A stretch of 64,000 nt of DNA from Cristatella mucedo (GCA_009760855.2 WPIO01000002.1:9053501-9117500); one strand, 5' to 3'. Shown: positions 12,358 to 27,786, numbered from the stretch's first letter. Numbers and translations are program-made. Notes: generated by a model from the letters alone, not told the origin.

Positions 12358-15300
12358 GTGAGATTGCGAGTTGTCAGAACAATAGTTCTGGAAGTTTTCT
12401 TCACAGAATCGTCCATTAAGCTTATAATTCCGATTCTTTGTCCCATTTTCTTATTGCACCCGCTCACTCCACCGAGACGGGTTCTAGTGCTCATGCGTGC
12501 CATACTGTCAAGTTGTGGCATCTGCTTTCCCGGCGCCTATCGTCCAACTAATAATCAGTGTGCTGATATTTCTGCGCAAATCTAAGTAATTTCTACGCTA
12601 TAAACCGAAAGCTAAAAGTAAGCATAGATAGCATTCTCATTTGTGAGCAATTCGTTGAAATTAGTACACACAAGTGCTTGCTTTAGTACACACAAGTGGC
12701 AAGCACATCAGTGTACACAGATTGGGTTGATGAACAGCAAGGGAGCAATATCTGTATGTGGCTAAAAGTATCTTTTAATACGTGCGAGCTAATGCACTCT
12801 CCTGTACTTCCCGCAGTTTCTTTTAGGCTGCACCGACATCCACTCAGTACTCGATCAGCAAGTATTGAATGCGAATGAGTTTTCTTACGGTAGCTTGGGT
12901 CGTGTTGCAAAGCTTTCGGATAATCTTACCCTACTGCGCCGTCTTTGTGCTTATGGTAGTACCGAGTGGGGGTGCCTTGATGGTGGTTACTGTAAATGAT
13001 ACCCTGCTAGTATGCTTTTGTCGTCACTTAGCTCTACGTGCAGAACATCGATGATGCCTGAACCCCTAATGGAAATCAGTCTGTTGAATGGCAGAATGCA
13101 CCAGGGCCTGAACCCCGAATAGCAGAGGCTATTATGTGGCTTACCGCTCACTGACCTATTTCTTTGATATCTGACTCCATATGTCAATAAGTTTGCATGA
13201 TTATACTTTTCATACTTATAATAATAATACATTTGTATAGCACACTCAGAGAACTCAATATTTTACTGGGCACTTTCCATATGCTGTAATGGAAGCATGT
13301 TAATAGTTAGTGATAATGTGCACATATACGCTCGAAAGGGATAATTCACAAGGACTCAGCAAGTGCTGTGTGGAAATGGTGCGTTTTTAGCTTCAGTTTA
13401 AATCTTGTCAAGTCAAGAGATATCGTGACATGAGCGGGAAGCATGTCCTCGCTGTGTGTGCGCACGAACTAGTGGCAGGGTCTCTGTTGGATTCGAGGCT
13501 GGTCCGAGGCGAAGCTAAACGATTTGAATCAAAAGAGTGGGTAGTACAATGCATAGCCTGATTTAGGAGTAGTTCTGCTAGTTAGGCTGGGGCAAGGAGC
13601 AAAGGGATTTAAAGTGACTGTCAAAACTATGGGCTGCTTTGATGGGGAATCTATTGCAGATAGGTGAGAAGTGTATATTGTGGCAGCTGGGCAGCTCACG
13701 ACAGACAAGCCTGACTGCAGAGTTTTGCACCAACTGTAAGTATATTATTGCATAGGCCAAAAGATCTGCGAGCAGTGAGTTACAGAATTCGAGACGGGAC
13801 GTTACAAATGCACGGACCAACTTGGATAAGGTATTCCTGTTTAGGCAGGCCCGAATTTTCGCAATGCTAGGTCTCTGCAAGTAGGCAGACTTGACTGTGG
13901 AGCTGATTTGGTCCTCTGGTGAAAGGTTAAAGGTTACTTTAGAACAGGATATCCAGATTCCGGGCACATACTACAACAGATATGCTGGTAGAGCCCATTT
14001 TGAGGGAAAAGCTTTCCAATTCTTGAGTAACACAAGGTTAGCTACCGACCTACCTACTTGGGGGTGTCATGGCAGCTAATTGGTTCTTCACACAAATAAG
14101 GGACTTGCTAGAGGTTTTGGCTGAGTATTCGCTGATGAGGCTGATGTTGGCCTGGTCGAGCTAAGCCTGAACGGCTGGCTTCTGGCTGACTGTCGATGGC
14201 TGGCCGGCACGATGTGCTGGCACTTTTGGATGTCGTGTCAGATCTGGGAGTTTCTCGGTTGCCATGTGCACGTCGCCGGTTGCCTGTGAGTTTCACGCCA
14301 CGATTTTCACGACAGATAAGAGAGCAGCAGAGAACGGAAGCTGGAGTCGGCAGCTGACAAAGGAATCGCATTGCCTGCTTGCTGGGCAGACAGACAGGCA
14401 CCTCGCTCTCGTTGAGTTGGTGCGTGAGGTTGCCGAAGCCCGGGCTGGTTGCCCACTGGCCGAGTGGGTGTGTGGGGCATGCTACCAGTAAGGGCCTGGT
14501 CTGCAGATCTCCAGTCTCGGCCTTTGCCGTTTTTTATTGTGTACCGTCAAAAAGTGCACACGGTCCGCTGAGATTGCTCTCGTCGAGAGGTACGCTATGA
14601 TGTACATGTGACATTTGCATCGGGCTGCATTCGGCAGTGGCAAAAATTTGGCAGCAGCGGTCGTCGCCCTGCGCAGCCATCAAGAAGACTCTTCTCACTG
14701 CTGCTTCCAAGATTAAATTGTAGTAACCTTGTACTGCTCTCGATAACAGCCAGCATTAGCTCCCATAATACTTTGAGTAACCGAAGCATCATCGGTGTTT
14801 CGTCACCATCGTCAAGCAGCATCTTTGCTTTCTTTAAAGTAACTTTACCATTGCTTGGAGTAAACTGGATAATAAGCTGATAGCTGCTGTTGTTAAAACG
14901 AGGTAAAAGGAGCGCAGAGTGCACAGGAAAGGTGGGTGAATGCTACTCTCTTAAAAAAGTACACTGAATAGTAATGATATTCGGCATCATCCTGTTAATG
15001 CCATGTGCAGTGCGTCAGAGCTCCATGCAAGGAGCTAGAGGCGCGCGCCAGTGTGTTTGTGTGTGTGTGTGTGAGTGTGCGCCTTGGGTCACCCGATGTG
15101 TGTGTTGTGTTTGGCTGGTATGCATGCAGTGTACACTCTGTATGCATTTGCAATGGGGTGGTTGGTAATGGAGTATGTGCACTGCCCTTTGTTCGGGACT
15201 GCCCTCAGTGTGGGACCTGTACAAGCGATCAACCTGCTCTCTCCTTGCTCTTTCTGCGGGTTTTCTTGTTGGCTTTTGGGGAGCTGGCTTTTGCCCTTAC

Positions 15301-18120
15301 ACCTTTACCTGTGCTACTCCTTGGCCTCAGCCGAACTGGGCAATTCTTTGTGTACCCTTAGATGGAAGCAGCAGGGTAGCATTGCTGGTGGCACGAGCGT
15401 CGATTGCAGCAGGTTGCATGTGTGTGCTGTACACGCCGACACTTCCAGCAGCTGCCTAGTGCCCCGATATCACCAGCTTCCGTGGCTTCGTCAGCCTTGC
15501 AGTTGCCTGTCTCTTTGCCCACGCCGAAACGGGTCTGTCGACGACGACTATTTACTGAGGCGTGGCTGCCCGACGCTTGGTTTGTGTGTGGCTGCAGCTC
15601 GTATTGAAGTGCTGCCTCAATGGGGGCAGGGTGCCAACTCGTAGGTGTTAGCACTGCCCCCCCCCCAGCCCCAGCAAGCTCTACAGCCACCCGATTTGCG
15701 CTTGCCTTGTCTCCAGTGCCGGCTTGCTTGCGCACACAAAGTGACCCGTGCCGTATCGTTATTGGGGCTCCCCGTTGATCCACTGCCAACTATTATAGGT
15801 TGGTAATCCCGTGGCGCCTCTTCGGATCGAGGACTTTCCACTTTTGCTCGGAGAAAAAGTGCTCAGCATGGGTGAGTAGCAGCACTGCTTGCCTGACGGA
15901 TTGGTTTGGCGGTGCTGAGCCTCACCTCTTTGCGCAGCCTCCCGATCTGCTGCTCACGATGATGGCACAATTACTGTCCGATGGTGGCATAGTTACTGTC
16001 CGCTTGTAGCATGCGACGTCACCTACGTCTGTCCCTATCAGCTGGCCATCAAAGGAAATCTCACGCTGACTAATTTCCGACTCTACTACAAGAGCACGGA
16101 TAAGGTGCTCGTGCTGCGCTGTGCGCTACGCTCGGCAGCTCCAGCATTCAATTCCCGTAAACAACATTTTCCCATGATTGTAATCTGTGCACCACGAAGT
16201 TCGTGCATAAACCTGTGCCTTGCTCTGCCCTCTCCCTTGGATAATTATCTCTCGCAATCTTTTCATCCAAGCTCCTCTGTGTTTTGCTGTGTGCATGTGC
16301 GCTTTTTAGTTGCTGGTGCCGTGTTCGGCAGAGGGCTTGCGTTGACAAGCAGTGGACATATGTGACAACTTGGTCTAGTGCCCCGTGACGGCAGGCATAG
16401 GAGTGGCTTCGACACTGCTGCTCGTCACGAGCCTGCTCCTAAAGTGCAAACTGGCTTGACCTAGTGGTTAAGGTGCTCGCCTTTATATATAATTATATAT
16501 ATATATATATATATATATTTATTTATTTGCATAACGCCCCAAGAGAACTTAATCTCTATTCAGGCGCTTCACATATGCCTCAGGGCTCGAGCCCACGACC
16601 TCTGCCAGATCTTGGTCGGGGCGAGCACCTTAACCGCAGGACCACCGAGGTCAAGGTGAATGTATTCATTCGCTTACCGAGGTTTGTGGGCTTGAGCCTC
16701 GTTGCATATGTGGAGTGCCTGAATAGAGGGATCGGGGTCTCTTAGGGTGCTATACATAAGAATGAATTGTAAAAAGCGAACCTGCATTCAATTCTCGCGA
16801 CCGTGCGTCTGCCTTTGTCGAGCACGATCGTGCCAAAAAACGGCCGGCAAGCTCGACTGTCTTGACTGTCTCGACGACTCGAGAGCTGCCCGAGAAACAG
16901 GCAGCTCTCGAGTTTCTCACGGCAAGAGTGCCGTGGGCCATCGCATGCGCTTCCGACGAAGTGTAGGCGTGTGCTGCATAGTGCAGCACCCCCGGAGTGA
17001 TGGTTATCATCGAGTGGCTGCTATCCTGCGATAGGGGTTGCCTGGATTGTGTACCATGCCACGTGACGTGCACACCACGGGTGGGAGCGCTGCGACGATG
17101 CATCGTTATGCTCCAACCTTCTTCCTGCTGAGCTAGAGCAACTCGTGGCTGGGATGGGAGTGGCTAAGCCTGCCCCTCCTGTGAGTGAGCTCGCTGGCCT
17201 GCTTCCGGCAAGTTCGTGCTTTCTCTCTGCGAGCTGCTGACCGCCATTGTTTGCATGCTCGCACGCAGGCCGTGCCGTTTGCCATTGACACACCGCTCGG
17301 ATTCATCAGTCGCATCGAGAAAGTGGGCGGTCAGACGAGCAAGGGGGAGAACTCGTACGGCATCGAGATATTCTGCAAGGACGTCAGAAATCTGCGGTTC
17401 GCGCATCGCCAGGAGAACCATTCGCGTCGCGAGCTGTTTGACTGGCTTCAGCATACCGCGTTTCCGGTGACGAACAAGGAGGTAGCTCAGTAGGCGCAGG
17501 ATGTTGCGAAATTCGCACCGGCCGTCGCTTTGCCCTACCTTTTGGTCGATGTGGATGCGATAGACAACGATTTGTCCTCCCCCCTCCACGAGGCATTTGC
17601 AGGTGTCCCACTAGCAGGTGATCGTTGCTAGGCACTTCATTGAAAGACAGCTGCTAGCGCTGCAGGCTGCAGTTCTCTAGCTGCTCACGCGAAGCCACCG
17701 AGGCCAGTTTGCACCGGTCGAAGCTTTGCCGGTGCTGCATGCCGTCATGAAGTGATCCAGAACGAGTGCTCAAATTGGCAGGCACTTGGATGGCTGAGAG
17801 AACTACCTCGACCGGTGCTGCTGATCGCTTGTCATTTTTCGAGTAGCTATCTATTATTGCTCGAGTTGGCATTATCTGAGCTCAGTAGAGTTAGGATAGA
17901 TAACAAATGTATCACCATATATTTATTATGTTTTTCTTCTAACTAAGCAAGCAAGAAAGCCAGCTATTTCCCTTCCCAATAAGCGGTAAGACAATCTTGT
18001 GCACAAGTAGCCTTGTGGCCTATAAAGTGTCGAGTCATGAGCCACCCTCTTCGTATTGGACACTTTTATTAGATGCTGCTTCAATGGAATCGCATACAAA
18101 GCATTTGCAATTTGTGCACA

Positions 18121-18182
<62 letters not shown>

Positions 18183-21100
18183 CTGTGTGTCTGTGTGTGT
18201 GTGTGTGTGCGTGCGTGTGTGTTGTGTGCGCGCGCATGCGCATGTGTGCCTTTTCTCGGGCTTCCTGATGCCAGAAAGTGTTCTCTCATGCGATCCTGGT
18301 CTTTAAAACTTCTTTTGCTTGATGTATGTTGTTAGCCAAGGCCCTTGGCTAAAAGCTATGGGTTGTATTATTTGTGTGTATGGCATTCATTCTAGTGGCT
18401 ATGTGCAGCTTGGCATGCGGCAGTGTCGTCACATTAAACCCACGGTTGGGTGATTGAGGTACATTTTTTCGTGTTTTCTTCTAAGTCTCTAGGTTGATTG
18501 GCAAATCATCTGTGGCATGTTCCTCAGACAGATTGGCATTCGTGAATTGGAGCATGTAGCCCCTCCTTACCAGAAGATATGTTAATATCGCCATCTTTCT
18601 AGATCTTTTCTGGGCGTCTCAGGTCAAACTATGTACTGTGTGCAGACCAGTAAGTGGTCACTAGAGCCAAGCATTTAGCCCCGTGTTCAGTGCTTCAGAA
18701 AGGAGTCTGGATAGCTCAATTGATGTAGACCATTTGTGTTGGAAGCCATAAGAGGCTGGATTGCTCTTTCTCCAGACTGACAGAGAAGCTTTCTGCATGC
18801 ATTCTCCCCCTCTGACACTGTTTGGTCGGTCACTATATTCAAATTACGTCAAGTTATGGCGGCAGTGGTTTGACGTCGTCTGCTAGAGCTGAAGCTATCG
18901 TTAACATTGGATTAGCTTTGCATGTAGAAACTTAAGTTGATTGAAGTGCAAGCTGCAACAGGCAAAGAAGAAGACGAAGCAGTAGCTTGCCCAAGGAAAT
19001 CTGGCAGATTATGCAGCAGACCACAAGGGCAATGGCCTGGCAATTTATAACGGTGTGCTGCTGGACCTTGCCCGGGCCGAGCATTCGTAGTGGTGGCTGA
19101 ACAGGCATTCCTTCGAGACCCATTCCTTGTGGGCTGCATTGTTTAGAGGGGTGGGTGGAGGCAGCCTCCCTTTGATAAGTTTGGCCTCGTGTTCTAAAGA
19201 GTGTGTACCACTTAGGCCACTGCTCGATAGCAGTGCAGCCATGTGTGCTATCCTGCAATAGCTGCACTGCGCACTTGCATTCAACGACTTGCTAAGCTAA
19301 AGAGCTGCTATGCTTAATTTGGTGCCGAATGCAACCAGAGTTTTAGAAAACTCGTGGCTCCTAGGAGCTGCTTGTTATGGTACTCTTCGGCAAGTGGTAT
19401 TTATTACATCGGCACCCATGGGTGTTGAACTATTGCAGCCGATCCATTTAAGGACGTATTGGCATCTGCAAGCATATATACCCACCCACGTTGGTTTCTG
19501 TTCTGCACCCACTATTGGGGTCCAGCCAATTGCTGTCTATAGTCTCACTCGTGCCAGGCAGAATCCTATGGTCTCATGCCTTGCTACCACAAAAAAATGA
19601 CCGTTTACGTTACCTAATGGAAAGTGCCTAGAAAGAGTATAAGTTCTCAGAGGGCACTATATCAAATGTATTATTATTGTCATCACATAAATTACATCCG
19701 TGTGTGTGCATAGCCATTCAGTTACAAGTCGATAGGGTAACTATGTATCCTTAAAGTTGAAGAAACTTGTAACTAGCCCCCCCCCAGAACTCGATCCAAG
19801 CTCCGTGGATTCGGCTTTCCTCCCAATCGATTCTATCTGGCCTTAGCTGCAGCCCATGCCGGCCACACCGCCTGTTGTACCACGATCGCGAAGGCAGCAG
19901 TCTGCAGTGCAGTCGGTCTCTATCCACGTGCAGCCGTGTTCCGGCAGTTGCACTTGTCGGAATGAGGCTGCTATCGGCCACAGTGACATGACCCATGTGC
20001 CCGCACGTGCGTTGCAGCCTCTCTTTGCCTTCCAATATCGGCCTGTTGAGTTCAAGGAGGACGGCTGGCTCGTCTATGATGCAGTGGCCGAGTACCGACG
20101 AATGGTATGTTTGCCCAGTGCTCGTCCGAGCTGATTAGAGCAGTGGCAGTCGCAGCAATGCTGTGCAGCTGTTGCTTCGTTGCCGCTTGTTGCCACTGGT
20201 AGGAAGCTTTGTTTCTATTGCGTTGACTGCCAGAGCAGCAGCGGCGCTACCTTGACGCCAAGGCTGCTGTGCAGAATGCCCTGTTTCTTGGTGCCAGCCA
20301 AATATCTTTGCCGAGAAAGAATGGGTCGACGCTGGCCCGAGGCCGCTTGCTCAAGAGGCCCTGCCGGCGTGGGTGGCTAGCTAGTCAACCAGGCAAGGAA
20401 ACTCGCCGCTGCTTCTGCCACCTGTCACTGGCCTCTCAGGTTTTGCAGCTAGCCGGAGTCAAAACGAAACTAGGGGAGTCAAAAACGCAACGAGGGGAGT
20501 CAAAGTCTGACCGTGCCAACGATCACGAGGCAGTCATGGCTGTAAGTTTTAGACTGTGAAGTAACCACGGTAGTCAGTTAGTGCCAGAGGTGACTGCTCT
20601 TGCTGCCTTTACAAATACTGCTGGCTTCCAATTGGTAATGCCGGCATTGTGGCTGCTACCTCACAATTTCATCGCAGGTTAAATCTGTACATGTCTATCG
20701 TGTGTCATTTTATCTAACTATCACATTCTTCTCTCTCTCTCTCCCTGTCTGTCTTTCCCTGTCTCTCTCTCTCTCTCTCTCTCTCCCTGTCTGTCTTTCA
20801 CTGTCTCTCTCTCTCCCTCTGTTCTCTCTCCCTGTCTGTCTTTCACTGTCTCTCTCCCTCTGTTCTCTCTCTCTGTCTGTTTCATTTTCTTTTTCAGCCT
20901 CAGACTGCATCTCCATCTCCTCACTCACTCGGTATCACCCGGCTGCCCTGTGCTGCATAATAGTCAAAGCACAGGCCACACCGTGTGCAAGACAAGACTC
21001 ACTTGAGTCGTAGGATTGCCAGTTGGAAGACTTCGAGAAGTGATACTTGATCGGCTGCATACTCTTGATCAAAGTGCTGGGCCGCCACTGAATTTAAAAC

Positions 21101-23455
21101 AGTTTATGAACTCAATGGCAGAATTGGAATTAGTGGTCAGTTGTGAAGCAAATACAGATGCCCTCGTTGATTGCAAATGGTTTATATTGTCATCGCAGCT
21201 TATTGCAGCTTGCCTTAAGCAGAGGAATTAAGCATTTTCTAGACCTTCCCGACATCCTATGTAGGCAGGAGTGCATAGTATAGCAGTGATTTGGGATAAG
21301 AGTCCGGTTACATTAAAATCAGATAATTGCCCCATAAGATTTTCAACGAAATTTAAAAAAGAAGCTTCTTTACTTGGCTTCTCAGAAGCTTCCCCCCAAT
21401 GGTTGGCCTGGATGCTGGATGTCATACCGATGTCTCCTCGTGTGCATGCATGACCTGTCGCGAAGTCAGAGGCCCAAAGTGATAAAAGACACCTACAGGT
21501 TAAGAGTGAAAGGTTCTGATTGAACTTTCTGTCCAGCTCAGACACAAATACTCTCATACAGTTGTTCACAGATCCTTGACTTGCAGTGAGTGCATCAGCA
21601 GAGCGTATAGAGTGCGTCGCGGTGGGGGCGGGATCCCGGGCGGCTTAGTGGCCTATCCTTAAAATGGCTCGGACACCGGATTCCTTGTCGCCTCGGTAGA
21701 AACTCGGGCGTCCTGTTCCAAAATTATCTTTCTCTAGATGTTAACGTTGCAGCTGCACAGTGTGGTCTGGCCACCTCAGCAGTTTGATGATTCAAAAAGC
21801 AATTTGAGCAACTTTGATGAGGCTACTGCAGCCAAGTTGATCCATGCGACGATCTATGCTCTGTCTGCTGCAGGGCGTACCGAATGACAGCTGGCGACTG
21901 ACAAAAACGAACGAGAGCTACCAGCTGTCTGACACTTATCCTTCCGTCGTAAGATGCACTCTGAGCGATCTCTGCTGGGGAAGGGATGGTGGTGGGGTTG
22001 AAAATGCAAGCAGCCATTCATCGTGCTGACGAGGTTTTCGTTTTACCTTTTTTTCCTTTCATTTCTTTCGACAGCTCGCCGTGCCCGTTACGGCCACCGA
22101 AGACGATGTGCGCAATGTAGCTCGCTTCAGAAATAAAGGCAGAATACCGGTGAGTGTTAGCCGAGGCTGCTGTAGCTTGCTGCAGCATGTGTTCTCATGC
22201 AGCAGCAGTCTTTTGCAGTCCATTGCTTGACTCTTCGCAGTCTTGAGATAAAGGGCTGATAGACTGGTGAGCTCGCGCGTTGGACCCACGGGCAACTTCT
22301 GACTGGCGAAGCTCTCTCGGTCGGCTGCCTGCCGGCATTTGCCGTGTCGCTGGATGCTGTCAAAGAATGGCTTCGATGGGAAGCGCCTCTTAGGCGGTAT
22401 CTTTGCTCTGCCAGGGTACGGTACAATGGTTTAGTATTATTGTTATTATTGTTGCTTAAAGACCGCTGGCCTTAGTCCAGTGGTTAGGCTCTTGCTCTTT
22501 GCGACCCAAGTCGTTGCGTTCGAGTCCTGCTGGTGGCGATCCTTCATTGTCCACCGTAAGCGGTTGCGATAGCTGTCAAGGGTCTTCTGCCGCTATGTAA
22601 CTTAGGCTGTTCGATCAGCTAACCTTTGCTTGACTTAAAAAAGGGAGCCGGTCCTTTGCTTCGCGACGATGCTTTGTCGACCCCTACGACCGGCCACCTC
22701 AGCGGTACGGCTTAGCATCTCACGTTTGCAAAATCTGTTTTCAGTTGGTTTAAATGGACCTTTGCCTCTTTTCCCTCCCCCTCCCCCCTGTCTTGGCCCA
22801 TAGTTGAGGCGCTCGCACTTCACTAGCCAGATCGTTGGCTCTAGTCCTGCAGAGAGCGATCCTTTATTGCCCTGTGCACGGGGTGGCGATAGCCAGAATG
22901 GTTGTTCTGCCGCAATGTAAGCAAGGCTGCTAAATCAGCTAGTTATTTCACGAGCCGGACAGAGAAAGAATTGCCACGGAATGTCCAAGTGGTTGTCGTC
23001 GCCATTTTACTTACTGCCCTTGACCTTCCTTCGAGGAGAGTGCTGCAGTCATCGCCGAAGCGGTCGATGCGTCACAGCTTCCTCCTCACTCATCTCTAAT
23101 CCCCAAAGTAGTGACCGTCGCTGTGCTTGCTAAATGAAAGCGTTGATAGTGAGCCGACAGGCAAATGTGTTGTGCGCGCACCTGGGAGGCTATGCTGTCC
23201 ACCGCCAGTAAGCTGACTGGGAGGAGGGTCAGCAGTCAAACCTATATCTGCCCAATCCGATGGAGTATTCATGCGGCAGCTCTCTCTATTTGAGATTCGT
23301 CCTGCCTAGAAGCTGGTTTGCCTTTCTGCTCTTTGCAATTCTTTTGTTTTGTTTATGCCCAAGCGTGCATTTGATGACCGACAGTGACTTCGAAGAGTAA
23401 GGAGTTGCTGTTGTTGCTTCGATTTGTTTGAGAGAGAGAGAGCAAGGGGAGACAC

Positions 23456-23541
<86 letters not shown>

Positions 23542-25161
23542 GGAGAGACAGAGGGAGAGACAGAGAGAGAGACAGAGAGAGAGAGAGACAGACAGAGGCA
23601 GAGAGCTTTTGGTGGCTGCACGTAAAGAGCGCACACTCGGACGGCACGCTGGTGACTAGCTGCCGGCCGACCCTCGGCATTTTTGTTTCGCTTGCACCGC
23701 CACAGGTTCTGTCGTGGATCAACAAAGAGACGCAGGTCAGCATAACTCGCTGCAGCCAGCCGCTGGTGGGCGTGGCCGGCAAGAGGAACAAGGACGACGA
23801 GAAGTTTCTGCAGAACATCCTCGAAGCCAATCCGCAGGCACACAAGCTTTTCATCATGGACGCTCGTCCGAGCGTCAACGCCGTGGCCAACAAGGTAGTC
23901 GGCCGCCGAGGCCTGCTGATTTGGCAGCGAGCTGTCAATCGAAGCGAGCGAACGCTTGTCCGACACTTGTGCAGCTGTGAATCTTTGCTCCGAAAAGCTG
24001 CGTCTGCGCATATTGCGAGGCGCCATGAAACGCCAGTGTCTGCGGCGCTGCTCTACTCGGGCCCACTTTGATTGAGGCGGCGTACTTTGGTCAGCAGCGT
24101 GGAGCTGTCTCTGCTGACCTTCGGCCTTCAGCTGTTTGCGCATTGCATCGCTGCTGTCGGTCAGCGACGTGCGTTCGAAACGGTTTCGAGCCCTTCGTGG
24201 CAGCATCGCAGCACGGCGTTTTGCTGCTTGTGACGCCGCCATCGCACGCTGCTGCCGTGCTTCGCTCACGTGGTTCGGTTTACTTGACGGCTGGCTGTGC
24301 GCACGCTGTCGCAGGCAAAAGGCGGCGGCTACGAGAACGAGGACATGTACCAGAACGTCGAGCTGCTGTTCTTGGACATTCACAACATTCACGTGATGCG
24401 AGAAAGCTTCAGGAAGCTCAAGGATATTTGCTATCCGACAATTGACGACGCTCACTGGCTGTCCAACATCGAGTCGACGCAGTGGCTGCTGCACGTCAGG
24501 GTTCGTGCCGCTCCTCGGAGCCGCTTGAGCGTGTCGCTCGCGACCTTGCAGCGCCCTACACCTGCATGCACCGTGGCCGCCGCTGGCGTGCCGCGGCGAG
24601 AGTTCAGTGCTTCCCGAGATTCCGTGGGCGCAGATCGGGCATTTTTTGTACGGCGGTTTTCCCGAAGCTACCAACTTTGCGCTAGAGCCAACTTGTTCCA
24701 GCTCCATCTCGTGCAATTGTAACCGGCGCTGTGGGAGCATTGCTGTGGCAACGCCAATGACGTTAACCGCCCTGGGTAGCTAGGGGCGGGTGCGATGCTG
24801 TCGCTAAACGAGCTATTGGGATGAACTCGTCGGTCGCATGGTGGCCTCATCTTTATGTGTCTGTTGCAAACAGCCTTGTAGGCATATTCGACTCGTTACG
24901 CGTAGTGAGCAGCACACGCACGTGAGTTGGCCGGCAAGTGATTTAATTAGCATCTTCACCGCACGGAAGTAATTGGGCGACCCGTGGCCTGCCGACAGCG
25001 TGTTTGGGGCGAGCTTGCTCCCATTCCTATTGGACTGTCTGGTTTGGGTTAGATATCAATCGACTGGCATATTGTAATCCGTGCTCCAGAATCAATTCAC
25101 ACCTTGCAGCAAGTGTAAACGCCTAGAAAGAGTGAGTTCTCTGAGGGTCCTTTATCAAGTG

Positions 25162-25199
<38 letters not shown>

Positions 25200-27740
25200 A
25201 GTAGTGGTGACATAAGCTGCGTGGCAAGCTGAGTTGTTCATTATGTTGCACGCTGCTCTTGCTTCACTGTGCGCTCGGAGCATTGCTGTTCACTTCTGGC
25301 TTATGCTAACTTCGTACGCCCTCGTCCACGAACAATTTCAGCTATCCTGTGCTGGCTGTCTGATATCCACATCATTCACGAAAGTTCTACCGTGCTGGCA
25401 TTCATCTTGGTTCGGTATTTCCTGTTTGTGAACAGAACCGCTCACTGTTCTAACCACATTCGACTAATTGTTGCACATTTATTTGCTAAGCCTAGCAGGC
25501 GATCGACCAGTGTTTGTTGTAAAAAAAAGTAAAAGAATTAATATGTAGTGCTCGGCTCATTCGGGCAATTATGCCTTAGATAACGGGATGGTCTCCTTGA
25601 ATGGGTGTGATTGCCTTCAGGTTGGCCAGCTTCGATCGCGGAAAGGTTCTGTCGTCTCTCAGCTTCTAAGCTATGTAGCACTGCTTAGACGCTGCGCACA
25701 TAGAACCTGTGCACGGCCTCGTGAGGAGATGAAGGGGAGACTGACCTACCCTACCCGTTGGGTGGTTTTGAATGCAATCTCGACGCTTCCTGTTTTTCCG
25801 AGTTTGTCGCGTGTCAGTGTTGCTATGCATTTGGGACTTCGGCTTTCGAATGCTGCCTCTCTTGGCTCTTCCTGGATGGCTCAGTTCGTGTGTCCCTGGG
25901 GGACCCTCCTCGGGGCTTACACCCTAATCCGGTTTGAGCATGATAGCAAGCACCAGGGGAATGTCTGGTTTGGTTTTTGAGTGTTGGCCGAGATGCGCAT
26001 GGTGGCAGGCCACGCTGGCCTCGCGCTGCTCTGTGACCTGCAAGAGAGGGGCATCAACAGCGGCTATGCGTACCATACACTCGCTATGCCAAAGGGTGCT
26101 TTTATTCGCATGGCCGCCTCGTGCCTATCCGCAGCAGCTTACAGCTGGTGCCCGGTGGCAGCATGCCGCCTTCTCCGGAGCCACGGTTAGAGCAAGCAGA
26201 CAGCAGAGACTGTCAAACTTCCTACGCCCTCAGTGTCTTAACTGTTTATTGATGCGTTGCTACAGGGTCAGGGGGATTACTCGCCGAGTGCCACAGCGGT
26301 CAGTCGTGCCCTGGCCGGGCATGCATTCCTTCGAACCGACTTTTTCCGTGCAGGCAATACTGGCGGGCGCGTTGAGGATAGCCGACAAAGTTGAAGGCCA
26401 CAAGACTTCGGTATTGGTGCATTGCAGTGACGGATGGGACAGAACAGCCCAGGTGAGCTGCCGCTGCCTGCTGTCCTTCAGCTGCTTCTAGCCAGAGGTT
26501 GGGCTTACAGCGATTCCTGCCGCTCGAAGCTTTGCCTCGGGATGTAGCCACCACTCGTTTCAGTGGCCACCGTGGTCGCTAATAGTGTTTTGACGACTTG
26601 GAGGCCAATTAGAGATCGACATTTTTATTTATTTTTCTGTGTGTGATGACACAACGGCATCGTTGCCTCGTGTTGGCTCAAGTCTAGTGCACCTCGTGCT
26701 CCTGTTCGTTGCATGCTAATTACTTAAGTACACGGGTATCGAGTGCGCTAGCTCTGCACTCAGCTGAACCAGCAGTGGAGGCTGTGTTGCAGGCCAGTTG
26801 GCAGCTGCCAACGGGCGATGCCTCGCAATGGATTTTTTTCAAGTGCTCCTCATCTGTCCTTTGGTCTTTGAAACTAATCCGATCGGCAAGCACTACGTGT
26901 TTGACCTTGAGCAAGCATTTCCGTTGCTCCCGTACGCATTTCGATTTCTTACGGATTGCCTTTGCCCAAGGAGAGTGCTGTAATCTGCATAGTGTGTAAT
27001 CTGTAATCTGCATAGCAGCCCACGATTCTGTTAAATGATTCTATTGGCTGATTCTACCAATAGATGCCCCAAGCAAAGCTAGCTGTAAGTCGATACATTC
27101 ACTTGCTGCTGGCATGTCTGAACTGCATTCGAGCTCGACTGCAAATAGTTTGCTTTGCAATCCTTGGCGGTTTTGTCGTAAAACCGATAGGCATTATGCA
27201 CACTTCCTTTTTTTTGCTGATATGTGTCTGTAATTTATGCAGCTGTCATGTCGGCATTCCTGCATACTTGTCCTGTCTTCCAATTGCTGCCAGTAATCGT
27301 CCATGCTTTGTGCAGGTGTTATTGGGCGATACTCCCGAACTTTACTCCTAAGCCTTGCAGAATTTCTCCGAAGTAGTTGCACGGCTGAGAGCGGATGTCA
27401 TCCAGCACAGCCGTCCTTATTTTATTGCAGCTGACCAGCTTGGCCATGCTAATGCTCGACCCTTACTACAGGACGATCCGGGGCTTCGAGACGCTCATCG
27501 AGAAGGAGTGGCTCAGCTTTGGCCACAAGTTTGCTCTGGTACGCTTGCTTTAGTCCATCTCGCAGCCATCTCGCTGAGCTGCCAGTAGGCTTCTAATTCG
27601 GCTGCTTTTGCAGTAACTGCTGAGTGCTTACCTCCGGTCGTTTCATGTTGCAGCCCATAGTGTAGAGCAGTCTTTTAAGCTTAGATTCTGATGAATCGGC
27701 ATATGTATGTGTGCACGTACATATTTGTGCATGTGTGTGC

Positions 27741-27786
<46 letters not shown>

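Larger units (their letters stand above)
17482..20017 (+). other. MTMR2-like intron 4
   Basis: A 2.5-kb intron containing a GT microsatellite (18,122-18,232) and an L2-like LINE tail (19,618-19,690). Nothing else is recognised. Confidence 0.5.

Noticed and set aside
14595-14924. 109-codon minus-strand frame in MTMR2 intron 1
   Set aside because: Contains protein-like text but no recognised domain, no splice context and no repeat similarity within the window.
17926-18335. Cys-Val and His-Thr repeat frames
   Set aside because: Translations of the (GT)n microsatellite.
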